From [Streptosporangium] indianense (GTDB lineage Bacteria > Actinomycetota > Actinomycetes > Streptomycetales > Streptomycetaceae), in contig NZ_JAKEIO010000060.1 in the NCBI RefSeq assembly GCF_021474405.1, forward strand, positions 1 to 44,357: a DNA stretch of 44,357 nucleotides, given 5' to 3'. The notes beneath the pieces were generated by a model. That model made no database searches and was not told the DNA's origin. It worked only from the letters and a program-made list of their open reading frames with translations. Made by a program: the position numbers and the translations under genes. Below, in pieces: positions 16,476 through 23,991 of this stretch. Positions within the stretch are counted from its first letter, which is position 1, and each line of letters opens with the position of its first letter.

Positions 16476-17326
16476 TTCGGGGCTCCAAGGGGATCAGAAG
16501 GGGGTGAGGCCGCGTGCGCGGTCCAGGGGTCGGTGACCGTCTTCGAGACGTGGACGCGCAGGTCCCATCCGTGCCGGTCGGAGATCTCGTCGAGCTGGCT
16601 CGCGGCCAGCTCGCACCAGGGCCACTCGGTGGCCCAGTGCGCCGCGTCGAGCAGCGCGAGGGGGCTGTTGGCGCGGGCCTCGGAGACCGGGTGGTGGCGC
16701 AGGTCCGCGGTGAGGAAGGCGTCGACGCCGGCCGCCCGGACGTGGTCGAAGAGGCTGTCGCCGGAGCCGCCGCTGACGGCGACCGTGCGCACCAGCGCCT
16801 CCGGGTCGCCGGCGACGCGGATGCCCTGCGCGGTGGCGGGCAGCCGCTCGGCGGCGCGGGCGGCGAACTCGCGGACGGTCACCGGGTGGTCGAGGGCGCA
16901 GAGGCGGCCGAGGCCGCGGCGGCCCTCGGGGTCGGTGGGGTCCGGCACGAGCGGCCCGGTGACCCGCAGGTCCAGCGCGCCGGCGAGGGCGTCGGAGACG
17001 CCCGGGTCGGCGGTGTCGGCGTTGGTGTGGGCGACGTGCAGCGCGATGTCGTTCTTGATGAGGGTGTGCACGACGCGGCCCTTGAAGTGGGTCGCCGCGA
17101 CCGTCGTCGTGCCGCGCAGGTACAGCGGGTGGTGGGTGACGAGCAGGTCGGCGCCCAGTTTCACCGCCTCGTCGATGATCTCCTGGACCGGGTCGACGGC
17201 GAACAGGACCCGCGTGACCTCCTGGTCGGGGTCGCCCGCGACGGTGCCGACGGCGTCCCAGGACTCGGCCCGCTCGGCGGGCCACAGGGTCTCCAGCGCG
17301 GCGATGACTTCAGACAGACGGGGCAC
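16472..17326 (-). CDS. Nif3-like dinuclear metal-centre protein
   Basis: A 284-aa member of the NIF3/DUF34 family (YbgI, YqfO), possible GTP cyclohydrolase I type 2-like metalloproteins of uncertain biochemistry. Metal-site motifs are present: ESWDAVG near residue 20, LLVTHHPLYLRG near 60 (HH), VAHTNADTAD near 95, and the C-terminal AHWATEWPW with a final His/Glu set. The central insertion expected in longer homologues is compact here. I took the GTG at 17326 (VPRLSEVI) as the start because family members begin here; no strong ribosome-binding site is seen, and the frame stays open to 17404. The stop overlaps the CTG start of the zinc-ribbon gene. Confidence 0.92.
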   Translation of the reverse strand: MPRLSEVIAALETLWPAERAESWDAVGTVAGDPDQEVTRVLFAVDPVQEIIDEAVKLGADLLVTHHPLYLRGTTTVAATHFKGRVVHTLIKNDIALHVAHTNADTADPGVSDALAGALDLRVTGPLVPDPTDPEGRRGLGRLCALDHPVTVREFAARAAERLPATAQGIRVAGDPEALVRTVAVSGGSGDSLFDHVRAAGVDAFLTADLRHHPVSEARANSPLALLDAAHWATEWPWCELAASQLDEISDRHGWDLRVHVSKTVTDPWTAHAASPPSDPLGAPN

Positions 17327-17523
17327 GGGAGCAAGGCTACCCGTCTGATCTGTGGCGTTGCACCGCCGCCGCCCGCTCCCGGCCCCCGTCGCCCCGCTCA
17401 GCACAATCGCCCCCTTCCCCTCAGGCGAATCGTTCCTGGAACACCCTTATGTGTGAAGCCTGCGGCCGCGGATTCCATGTCCTGCGGGCGAAAACTACCT
17501 TCGTCACTGGAGGTGACCGAACG

Positions 17524-18786
17524 ATGACGGTCTGTGCGATCGAGCCTTCGGTGGGATGCGGGGACGGTGACGAGGAGGGGGACGGGGACGGGCCCGCGCC
17601 GGCCGGCTGCACGCTCACCGCGGACGGTGCCTACGGCGCGCGTCTGGCGTCAGCCGGCGGCTCCTGGTTCCCGGAGCGCTGGACCCTGGACGGCCCGGAG
17701 CCGTACGCGGTGCCCCTGCCCCGCAACCAGCCCGAGGAGCCCGGCACGGAGGTGCAGCCGATGGGCGACGGGCGGGTACTGATCCACCGGGTGGTGGCCG
17801 GGCGGCACGCCTTCTCGCTGCTGTACCCGACCGGGCCGGGCACCGGCGAGCTGCCCCTGGGCGCGGTGGGATGCGCGGACAGGAGCGCCCGGCTGCGGCT
17901 GCTGCCACCCGCCCCGGACGGGGAGCGGGCCTACGCCCTGGCCGTCGGGCCGCGTACGACGTCGGTGTGGCTGGTGGCGGGCGGCGCCTTCGGGCCCGAG
18001 CGGCTGGCGGAGCTGCCCGGCCGTTGCTCGGGCGGGGTCTGGCTGGACCGGTCGGCACGGCTGCTGGCGCTGGACCGGGAGAGCGGCGGGCGCACCAAGT
18101 CCGTCGTGGTGGACCTGGAGTGTGGCGGTGAGGTGTCGCCGCTGCTGCAGATCGCCGCGGACAGCGACGACCGGCTGCTGCTCGCGGACCACGACAGCGG
18201 GCTGCTGATCGTCCGCTCGGACGCGCCCTCGCCGGGGCAGCACCGGCTGGGCTGGGGCATCCTCGGCAGCTCCCTGCCGGTGCGCTTCCCCGAGTGCCTG
18301 CGGGTGCCGGACTGCACCGTCACGCCGTTCGCCGTCCAGCCGGGACAGGTGCTGACACCGGAGAGCTGCGCGGTGGCGCTGCGGGTCGACGGGCCGACGG
18401 GCAGCTGGGTCGGTGTCTGGCGTCCCGCCGAGCGGCGGATGCACCATCTCGCCGCACCGGAGGGGTGGCTGACGGGCGCGGGGCTGTGGACGCCCGAGGG
18501 GGTGCTGCGGCTGCCGTACGCGACGGAGGCCGTGCCGTGCGGGGTGGCGCGGGTGAGCCCGCCGCCGGCCATCGGAGCGGAGCACGGGGCCGCGACGCAG
18601 CCGGGTGTCACGTCTGCGTCGCCGCCGGGGCCGGAGCCGGTGGCTCCGGTGGCACCGCACTCCGACCGGTCCTCGGAACCGGAAGAGTCCGCCCCGCCGG
18701 CTCGGCCCACCGAGCCTCCGGCGCCTTCCGCGCCACGCCCTGTGCCCCTTCAGGAAGCGCCGTTGGGACGCCTTGTAACGAACTAG
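17524..18786 (+). CDS. Uncharacterised WD/beta-propeller-like protein
   Basis: A 420-aa protein I do not recognise. The acidic N-terminus (DGDEEGDGDG) is followed by about 320 residues of short beta-rich segments with regularly spaced Trp, Gly and Asp (WFPERWTLDGPEPYAVPL, GRVLIHRVVAGRHAFSLLYP, SVWLVAGGAFGPERLAEL, GSWVGVWRPAERRMHHLAAPEG). The pattern is suggestive of a propeller-like fold, without a catalytic motif. The last about 70 residues are Pro/Ala/Ser-rich low complexity. No signal peptide or membrane span is seen. ATG 17524 is chosen because GGAGGTGA lies 7 nt upstream; the same frame also opens at ATG 17449, where MCEACGRGFH looks tempting but has no ribosome-binding site. The gene is divergent from the Nif3 operon across about 200 nt. 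Confidence 0.75.
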   Translation: MTVCAIEPSVGCGDGDEEGDGDGPAPAGCTLTADGAYGARLASAGGSWFPERWTLDGPEPYAVPLPRNQPEEPGTEVQPMGDGRVLIHRVVAGRHAFSLLYPTGPGTGELPLGAVGCADRSARLRLLPPAPDGERAYALAVGPRTTSVWLVAGGAFGPERLAELPGRCSGGVWLDRSARLLALDRESGGRTKSVVVDLECGGEVSPLLQIAADSDDRLLLADHDSGLLIVRSDAPSPGQHRLGWGILGSSLPVRFPECLRVPDCTVTPFAVQPGQVLTPESCAVALRVDGPTGSWVGVWRPAERRMHHLAAPEGWLTGAGLWTPEGVLRLPYATEAVPCGVARVSPPPAIGAEHGAATQPGVTSASPPGPEPVAPVAPHSDRSSEPEESAPPARPTEPPAPSAPRPVPLQEAPLGRLVTN

Positions 18787-18883
18787 TGCCGGTTGGCATG
18801 GCCGCCTGGATCCACGCTCAGGAGTGCCGGTTAGACTCACCCGGCTGTAAAAAAGATCATGTTGACGGGGTGAATTCCATCCG

Positions 18884-19051
18884 ATGAGCGACGCCAGCAC
18901 GAACCAGCCGCGCAACGCCGACGTCCAGCAGCCCTCCACCGGCCCCGGCCGGCACCGTGGTGAGCTCTCCACGCAGGACGGCGAGACGGCTCCGCGCGGA
19001 CGTCACCGCAAGCCGGTGGCGGAGACCGAGCAGGCTGTGACGGCGGCCTGA
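18884..19051 (+). CDS. Small hydrophilic protein (55 aa), unknown
   Basis: A 55-aa ORF, MSDASTNQPRNADV... to ...AETEQAVTAA, very hydrophilic, rich in Gln/Arg/Thr and probably disordered. The spacing GACGGGG then 11 nt to ATG is long but usable as a Shine-Dalgarno. An AT-rich block with TGTAAAAAAGATCATG (18846-18861) sits upstream, unusual in this 70% GC setting and likely part of a promoter. A strong terminator follows 24 nt after the stop. Independent promoter-like and terminator signals support a real small gene. The HRGELSTQDGETAPRGRHRKP stretch resembles basic tails of small Streptomyces proteins, but I cannot name the family. Confidence 0.6.
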   Translation: MSDASTNQPRNADVQQPSTGPGRHRGELSTQDGETAPRGRHRKPVAETEQAVTAA

Positions 19052-19075
19052 CGGCACGCCGGTCACCGAACGGCG

Positions 19076-19110
19076 AACGGCCCTTCCCGCCACAAGCGGG
19101 GAGGGCCGTT
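19076..19110. terminator. Strong hairpin terminator
   Basis: A 15-bp stem (19076-19090 with 19096-19110, one G-T pair) with a 5-nt loop lies between the 55-aa ORF and the convergent SDR gene and can serve both directions. Confidence 0.85.
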
Positions 19111-19161
19111 CCGTGTCTTCACCCGCGTCTCAGTGTCTTTCACCCGCATCTCCCCCGCGCC

Positions 19162-20103
19162 TCACCCGCGTTTGAGGCCCAGCACCTCCGCCGCAGCGAA
19201 CGTCTCCCCCGCCGGCCGGTCCGCGTAGTACGGGCCGAGGACGGCCTCCAGTTCGTCGTAGGTGAAGGTGTCCTGCTTGCTGTCGAACTTGGCGGCCACC
19301 CGCGGCCGTTCCACGACGGCGACCATGCCGCCGTGCACCACGAGGAGCTGCCCGTTGACGTGGGCGGCGGCGGGTGAGGCCAGATAGGCGACGAGCGGGG
19401 CGACGTGCTCGGGGGCGAGCGGGTCGAGTCCGCTGCCCGGGGGCCGGGTGACGCCCGCGAAGACGTCCTCGGTCATACGGGTGCGGGCGCGCGGGCAGAT
19501 GGCGTTGGCCGTGACGCCGTACCGGCCGAGGGCGAGGGCGGTGGAGGTGGTGAGGCCGACGATCCCGCCCTTGGCGGCCGCGTAGTTGGGCTGACCGGCG
19601 GAACCCGCGAGGAAGGCCTCCGAGGAGGTGTTCACGATCCGCCCGAACACCGGCTCCCCGGCCCTCTTCGACCGCTCCCGCCAGTGCGCGGCGGCGAACC
19701 GTGTGGTGTTGAAGTGCCCCTTGAGGTGGACGCGCAGGACGGAGTCCCACTCCTCCTCGGCCATCGAGAACACCATGCGGTCGCGCAGGATGCCCGCGTT
19801 GTTGACGAGGATGTCGAGCTTGCCGAAGGCGGTGACGGCCGCCTCGACGAGGGCGCGGGCCTGCGCGAAGTCGGACACGTCGCCGGTGTGCGCCAGGGCG
19901 CTGCCGCCCGCCGCGCGGATCTCGGCGGCGACCTCCTCGGCGGGCCCGGCCGAGGCCTCGCCGGTGCCGTCGCGGCCGGGCTGCCCGTAGTCGTTGACGA
20001 CGACGGTGGCGCCGAGCCGGGCGAGTTCCAGCGCCTCGGCCCGGCCGAGGCCCCGGCCGGCGCCCGTGACGACGGCGGACAGCCCTTCAAGTGGCAGTGA
20101 CAT
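19162..20103 (-). CDS. SDR-family 3-hydroxyacyl-CoA / hydroxysteroid dehydrogenase
   Basis: A 313-aa short-chain dehydrogenase/reductase, NAD(H)-type. The nucleotide-binding motif is VVTGAGRGLGRAEALELARLG (about 11-31). NNAG lies near 119, and the catalytic Ser and YxxxK are in NTSSEAFLAGSAGQPNYAAAKGG. The extra C-terminal extension (KQDTFTYDELEAVLG...) and the NDYGQPGRDGTGEASAGPAEEVAAEI insertion after strand 2 are features of the dehydrogenase part of multifunctional-enzyme-2 type proteins, and of mycobacterial KstR-regulated Hsd4A-like enzymes. It is third in an operon with a MaoC hydratase and Zn alcohol dehydrogenase. Likely role: the dehydrogenation step of beta-oxidation of a steroid side chain or branched acyl-CoA; the substrate is inferred from context. 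Confidence 0.88.
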   Translation of the reverse strand: MSLPLEGLSAVVTGAGRGLGRAEALELARLGATVVVNDYGQPGRDGTGEASAGPAEEVAAEIRAAGGSALAHTGDVSDFAQARALVEAAVTAFGKLDILVNNAGILRDRMVFSMAEEEWDSVLRVHLKGHFNTTRFAAAHWRERSKRAGEPVFGRIVNTSSEAFLAGSAGQPNYAAAKGGIVGLTTSTALALGRYGVTANAICPRARTRMTEDVFAGVTRPPGSGLDPLAPEHVAPLVAYLASPAAAHVNGQLLVVHGGMVAVVERPRVAAKFDSKQDTFTYDELEAVLGPYYADRPAGETFAAAEVLGLKRG

Positions 20104-20114
20104 CGGTGGCGTCC

Positions 20115-21191
20115 TCAGATCTCAATGCACGTACGCAGGGCGGTCCCGGTGCGCATCTGGTCCAAGGCCTCGTTGATGTCGGCGAGCGGGACCCGGTGGG
20201 TGATCAGGCCCGCCAGGTCGATCCGGCCCGCGCGCCACAGGGCGATGGTGCGTTCGTAGGAGCGCAGCACGTCTCCGCCGCCGTACATGGACGGCAGGAT
20301 GCGCTTCTCGTCGAAGAACAGCTCGAACATGTTGAGCTGGAGGAAGTCGTCCATGGCGCCCGCGCCGACGATGACGAGGGTGCCGCCGCGCCGGGTGGTG
20401 TCGTAGGCGGTGCGGGCGGTGGCGGACCGGCCGACGACCTCGAAGACGTGGTCGAAGCCCTCGCCGCCGGTCACCTGCTGCTTGGCGTCGGGCAGTTCCT
20501 CCGGGGAGACGGCCCGCGACGCGCCGAACTTCAGGGCCGACTCGCGGCGCGAGGCCACCGGGTCGACGGCGACGATCTCGGCGGCGCCCTTCAGCCTGGC
20601 GCCCTGGATGACCGAGATGCCGACGCCGCCGCAGCCGATGACCGCCACCGAGGAACCGGCCTCCAGGTCGGCCGTGTTGAGCGCGGCGCCCAGGCCGGTG
20701 GTCACCCCGCAGCCGATGAGGGCGGCGATGTCGAAGGGCACGTCGTCGGGTATCGGCACCGCGCATCCGGCGTCGACGACGACCTCCTCGGTGAAGGTGC
20801 CGGTGCCGGCGAAGCCGAAGAGGTCACCGCCGGGGCGCTTGAAGTTGGGTGTGCCCGCGTTCATGAACCCGGCCAGGCACAGCTCGGTCTGCCCGCGCTT
20901 GCAGGCGGGACAGGCGCCGCAGGCGGGCAGCCAGCACACCACGACCCGGTCGTCGGCTTTCAGGTGCGTGACACCCTCGCCGACCTCGACGATCTCGCCC
21001 GCCCCTTCGTGCCCGGGCACGAAAGGCGCCGGCTGCGGGAGCACCCCGCTCATCGCGGACAGGTCCGAGTGGCACAGCCCCATGGCGCGCACCCGGATCC
21101 TGACCTTGCCGGGCCCGAACCCCACCGCCTCGACGTCGTCGAGGACCTCCAGCTTGTCCTGGCCGATCTCGTGCAGTACGGCTGCGCGCAT
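20115..21191 (-). CDS. Zn-dependent alcohol dehydrogenase (class III-like MDR)
   Basis: A 358-aa medium-chain dehydrogenase/reductase. Catalytic zinc ligands are in CHSDLSAM and PGHEGAGEIVEVGEGV. The structural-zinc loop CGACPACKRGQTELC is complete. Coenzyme binding is shown by IGCGGVGISVIQGARLKGA (about residues 188-206) with VDPVASRRE after strand 2, typical of NAD. I chose ATG 21191 (MRAAVLHEIG) with GAGGGGAG about 8 nt upstream; the frame extends to 21269 without a site. It lies 11 nt before the SDR and 31 nt after the MaoC gene. It probably oxidises an alcohol formed in the same acyl or steroid catabolic route. Confidence 0.92.
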   Translation of the reverse strand: MRAAVLHEIGQDKLEVLDDVEAVGFGPGKVRIRVRAMGLCHSDLSAMSGVLPQPAPFVPGHEGAGEIVEVGEGVTHLKADDRVVVCWLPACGACPACKRGQTELCLAGFMNAGTPNFKRPGGDLFGFAGTGTFTEEVVVDAGCAVPIPDDVPFDIAALIGCGVTTGLGAALNTADLEAGSSVAVIGCGGVGISVIQGARLKGAAEIVAVDPVASRRESALKFGASRAVSPEELPDAKQQVTGGEGFDHVFEVVGRSATARTAYDTTRRGGTLVIVGAGAMDDFLQLNMFELFFDEKRILPSMYGGGDVLRSYERTIALWRAGRIDLAGLITHRVPLADINEALDQMRTGTALRTCIEI

Positions 21192-21222
21192 GGTGCGGGC
21201 TCCCCTCGTACGGCGTGCTGGG

Positions 21223-22080
21223 TCAGGTGTGTTCGACGACGGTGTCGGCGAGGACGGGCGCGTCCTCACGCTCGACGGCGCTGACGGCGACCCGGGTGGA
21301 CCCGGGGGTGTGCCACATGCGGATCCGCAGGGTCTCGCCCGGGTACACGACCCCGGCGAACCGGGTGGCGTAGGACCGTACCCGGGTCACGTCCCCGCCG
21401 AGCAGGGTGTCGACGACCGCCTTGAGCGTGATGCCGTAGGTGCACAGGCCGTGCAGGATGGGCCGCTCGAACCCGGCGACCTTGGCGAACTCCGGGTCGG
21501 CGTGCAGCGGGTTCCAGTCGCCGGAGAGGCGGTAGAGCAGGGCCTGGTCCTCGCGGACCGGCCGTTCGGTGGTCCGGTCGGGTGCGCCGGTGGGGGGTTC
21601 GAGGCGGGCCGAGGGGCCGCGGTCGCCGCCCCAGCCGCCTTCCCCGCGGATGAAGATCTGGGCGTCGTTGGTCCACAACGGGCCCTCGGTGTCGGCGACT
21701 TCGGTGCGCAGCACCAGGACGGCCGCGCTGCCCTTGTCGTACACCGCGGCGATCCTGTTGGTCGCGGTGGCGGTGCCCGCGGCCGGCAGGGGCCGGTGCA
21801 GGACGAGACTCTGACCGCCGTGCAGGACGCGGGCCAGGTCGACCTCGATGCCGGGCATGGACAGCCCGCTGGTCACGCCGGGCTTCCCGCCGCCCGCGAC
21901 GGTGGCGAAGCTCGGCAGGACGTGCAGCCGGGTCTCCAGGGTGTAGCGCAGTTCGTCGGGGTCGGTGGCGGGACGGCCCGCGCCGATGCCCAGGTGGTAG
22001 AGCTGCACGTCCTTGTGGTCCCAGGAGATCTCGCCGGTCCGGGGCGGGGCGGCGAGCGCCTTGGCTGCGTCGATGGGCAT
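21223..22080 (-). CDS. MaoC-family enoyl-CoA hydratase (double hot-dog)
   Basis: A 285-aa (R)-specific enoyl-CoA hydratase of the double-hot-dog type. The N-terminal, catalytically degenerate half covers about residues 10-130. The C-terminal half carries the hydratase-2 motif YRLSGDWNPLHADPEFAKVAGFERPILHG (about 185-213), with the catalytic Asp and His in GDWNPLH. Its length and layout match KstR-regulated mycobacterial hydratases that act on steroid side-chain enoyl-CoAs. It is first in the operon MaoC-ADH-SDR. A KstR-like palindrome lies 92 nt upstream, just after a promoter (22200-22228), so repression by a KstR-type regulator is likely. The pairing of hydratase and SDR reproduces the two activities of peroxisomal multifunctional enzyme 2. 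Confidence 0.92.
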   Translation of the reverse strand: MPIDAAKALAAPPRTGEISWDHKDVQLYHLGIGAGRPATDPDELRYTLETRLHVLPSFATVAGGGKPGVTSGLSMPGIEVDLARVLHGGQSLVLHRPLPAAGTATATNRIAAVYDKGSAAVLVLRTEVADTEGPLWTNDAQIFIRGEGGWGGDRGPSARLEPPTGAPDRTTERPVREDQALLYRLSGDWNPLHADPEFAKVAGFERPILHGLCTYGITLKAVVDTLLGGDVTRVRSYATRFAGVVYPGETLRIRMWHTPGSTRVAVSAVEREDAPVLADTVVEHT

Positions 22081-22171
22081 GGGGCTCCTGATCGCCGGAG
22101 GAAGGACCTCGGTACGGCCGTCCGCACCGTCGGCCGCACCGAGGCCGTCTGGGAGCGGACCGGGACACGAA

Positions 22172-22187
22172 CTGAAACGCGTTCCAG
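22172..22187. promoter_or_regulatory. KstR-like operator 1 (MaoC operon)
   Basis: The palindrome CTGAAACGCGTTCCAG fits the KstR consensus TnnAACnnGTTnnA exactly at 22173-22186 and extends as an imperfect 20-bp palindrome. On the minus strand it spans about +7 to +20 relative to the predicted start, where a bound repressor would block transcription. Confidence 0.8.
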
Positions 22188-22199
22188 TCCTGCGCCCTC

Positions 22200-22228
22200 T
22201 GTATAGCCGAGGCCCCGGCAGTTGTGAA
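22200..22228 (-). promoter_or_regulatory. Promoter of the MaoC-ADH-SDR operon
   Basis: On the minus strand TTCACA (22228-22223), a 17-nt spacer and TATACA (22205-22200) form a good sigma-70/HrdB-type promoter. The predicted start near 22193 lies just upstream of the KstR-like box. The 22229-22308 remainder carries nothing I recognise. Confidence 0.7.
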
Positions 22229-22308
22229 GACTGCTGACGCCGTGTCAGATCAGCCGTTCCGGTTCAGGGCCGAGTGGCGGGCGGCAGGCCGGCTGTGACC
22301 TCCGCGCC

Positions 22309-23763
22309 TCAGGGCACTTGGGCCGCCCGCCGTGGCAGCCACACCCACATCAGTGCCGCCCCGGCCGTCAGGACCGCCGCGCCCACGCGGAACGCGAGGG
22401 CGTAGCCCGCTGTCAGGGACTCGGGGGTCGTGCTGCCCGCCGACTCGGCTGCCGCCAGGGTGGACAGGATCGCCAGGCCCAGGGAACCGCCCATCGTGCG
22501 GGACGTGTTGACGAGGCCGGAGACCAGGCCCGCCTCCTCGGGGGCGGCGCCGGACGTGGCCAGGGAGGCGAGAGGGGTCGCCGCCAGGCCCGCGCCGAGC
22601 ATCATGAGGACCCCGGGGACGAGGATCGCCGTGGTGTAGGCGCCGTCGGGGGTCATCGTGGACTGCCAGGCGAAACCGGCCACGGCGACCAGGGTGCCCA
22701 GCACGGCGACGTTGCGCGGGCCGACCGGCCGCATCAGGCGGGGTGCGAGCTTGGAGCCGAGGATGACGGCGAGGGAGCTCGGGACCAGGGCGAGACCGGC
22801 CTCGACCGGGGTGTAGCCGAGGACGTTCTGTGCGTAGAGAGTCATGAAGAACCACATGCAGAACATCGCCGACCCGCACAGGAACATCGAGACGTTCGCC
22901 GAGGACACCGAGCGCACGCGCAGGAGGCCGAGCGGCATCAGCGGGCTCGCCGTGCGGGCCTCGACCGCCAGGAACGCCCCGAGCAGGACGAGACCGGCGA
23001 GCAGCGGCAGCAGGGTGGCCGGTGCCGTCCAGCCCGCCGCCTCCGTCTGGGAGATGCCGTAGGCCAGCGTGCCGAGACCGGCCGTGACGAGCAGCGCGCC
23101 GGGCAGGTCGAGGCGGCGGCCGTCCCCGGCCCGGCCCTCCGTGAGGAACCAGGCGGCGGCGCACAGCACCACGGCCCCGACGGGCACGTTGATCAGCAGC
23201 ACCCAGCGCCAGGACAGCGTCTCCACCAGGAGCCCGCCGACCAGACCGCCCGCCGCGCCGCCGCCGGCCCCGACCGCCGTCCAGGTCCCTATCGCCCGGG
23301 CCCGCGCGGCACCCTCCGGCACCAACGCCGTGAGGATCGTCAGCGTCGAGGGCGCGAGCACCGCCGCGCCGAGACCCTGCACGGCCCGCGCCACCAGCAG
23401 CTGCCAGTCGTCCTGCGCCAGTCCGCCCGCGGCGGAGGCCAGGGTGAACAGGCCGAGCCCGACGAGGAACATCCGCTTGCGGCCGTAGAGGTCCCCGGCG
23501 CGTCCGCCGAGCAGCATGAATCCGGCGAAGGCGATGGCGTAGGCGTTCACCACCCACTGCAGGCCCTGCTCGCCGAGTCCCAGTCCGGTCCGCATCGACG
23601 GCAGTGCCACGTTGACGACGGACACGTCCAGGACGACGAGGAACTGCCCGGCGCAGGTGAGCGCCACCACGAGCCACATCGGCGGCGCCCCGCGTGCCCG
23701 CAGGCGGGAGCGTCGGGACGGACGGGCGGTGGCGGTGTCCGCGGATTCGAGCATGGGTGTCAT
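22309..23763 (-). CDS. MFS transporter, DHA2 (EmrB/QacA) drug exporter
   Basis: A 484-aa integral membrane protein with about 14 hydrophobic helices, the size of DHA2 proton-driven multidrug exporters. Signatures are VVLDVSVVNVALPSM in helix 1 (motif D-like), GGRAGDLYGRKRMFLVG (motif A, loop 2-3) and GAAVLAPSTLTILTALVPEGAARARAIGTW (motif C region). The central and C-terminal halves are ordinary. The first ATG (23763) or the one three codons later may be used; no clear Shine-Dalgarno distinguishes them. It is divergent from a second MFS exporter across about 230 nt. No dedicated regulator is adjacent, and the substrate is unknown. Confidence 0.92.
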   Translation of the reverse strand: MTPMLESADTATARPSRRSRLRARGAPPMWLVVALTCAGQFLVVLDVSVVNVALPSMRTGLGLGEQGLQWVVNAYAIAFAGFMLLGGRAGDLYGRKRMFLVGLGLFTLASAAGGLAQDDWQLLVARAVQGLGAAVLAPSTLTILTALVPEGAARARAIGTWTAVGAGGGAAGGLVGGLLVETLSWRWVLLINVPVGAVVLCAAAWFLTEGRAGDGRRLDLPGALLVTAGLGTLAYGISQTEAAGWTAPATLLPLLAGLVLLGAFLAVEARTASPLMPLGLLRVRSVSSANVSMFLCGSAMFCMWFFMTLYAQNVLGYTPVEAGLALVPSSLAVILGSKLAPRLMRPVGPRNVAVLGTLVAVAGFAWQSTMTPDGAYTTAILVPGVLMMLGAGLAATPLASLATSGAAPEEAGLVSGLVNTSRTMGGSLGLAILSTLAAAESAGSTTPESLTAGYALAFRVGAAVLTAGAALMWVWLPRRAAQVP

Positions 23764-23991
23764 GCTCTCAACCGCGTTGCGCCCCTTGCATCGGGATTTC
23801 GCCGGGCCCGGTTCTCGGTCCGGAGACCTAGGCCTGGGAGAAAATCCCCACGAACCATCCCAAAACCTCCCACCAAGACCAAGGGAAGGTCAAGTTTTCA
23901 TTAGGGTGCCGAAGCAACGGAATAGTTGCCTGGACATACGAGGTTCAGATCCCACGTAACCCGACGCTCCCCGGCCTGGAGGCCCTCCTCG

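Noticed and set aside
17449..17523. Longer start MCEACGRGFH for the 420-aa protein
   Set aside because: No ribosome-binding site precedes ATG 17449, while GGAGGTGA is well placed before ATG 17524.
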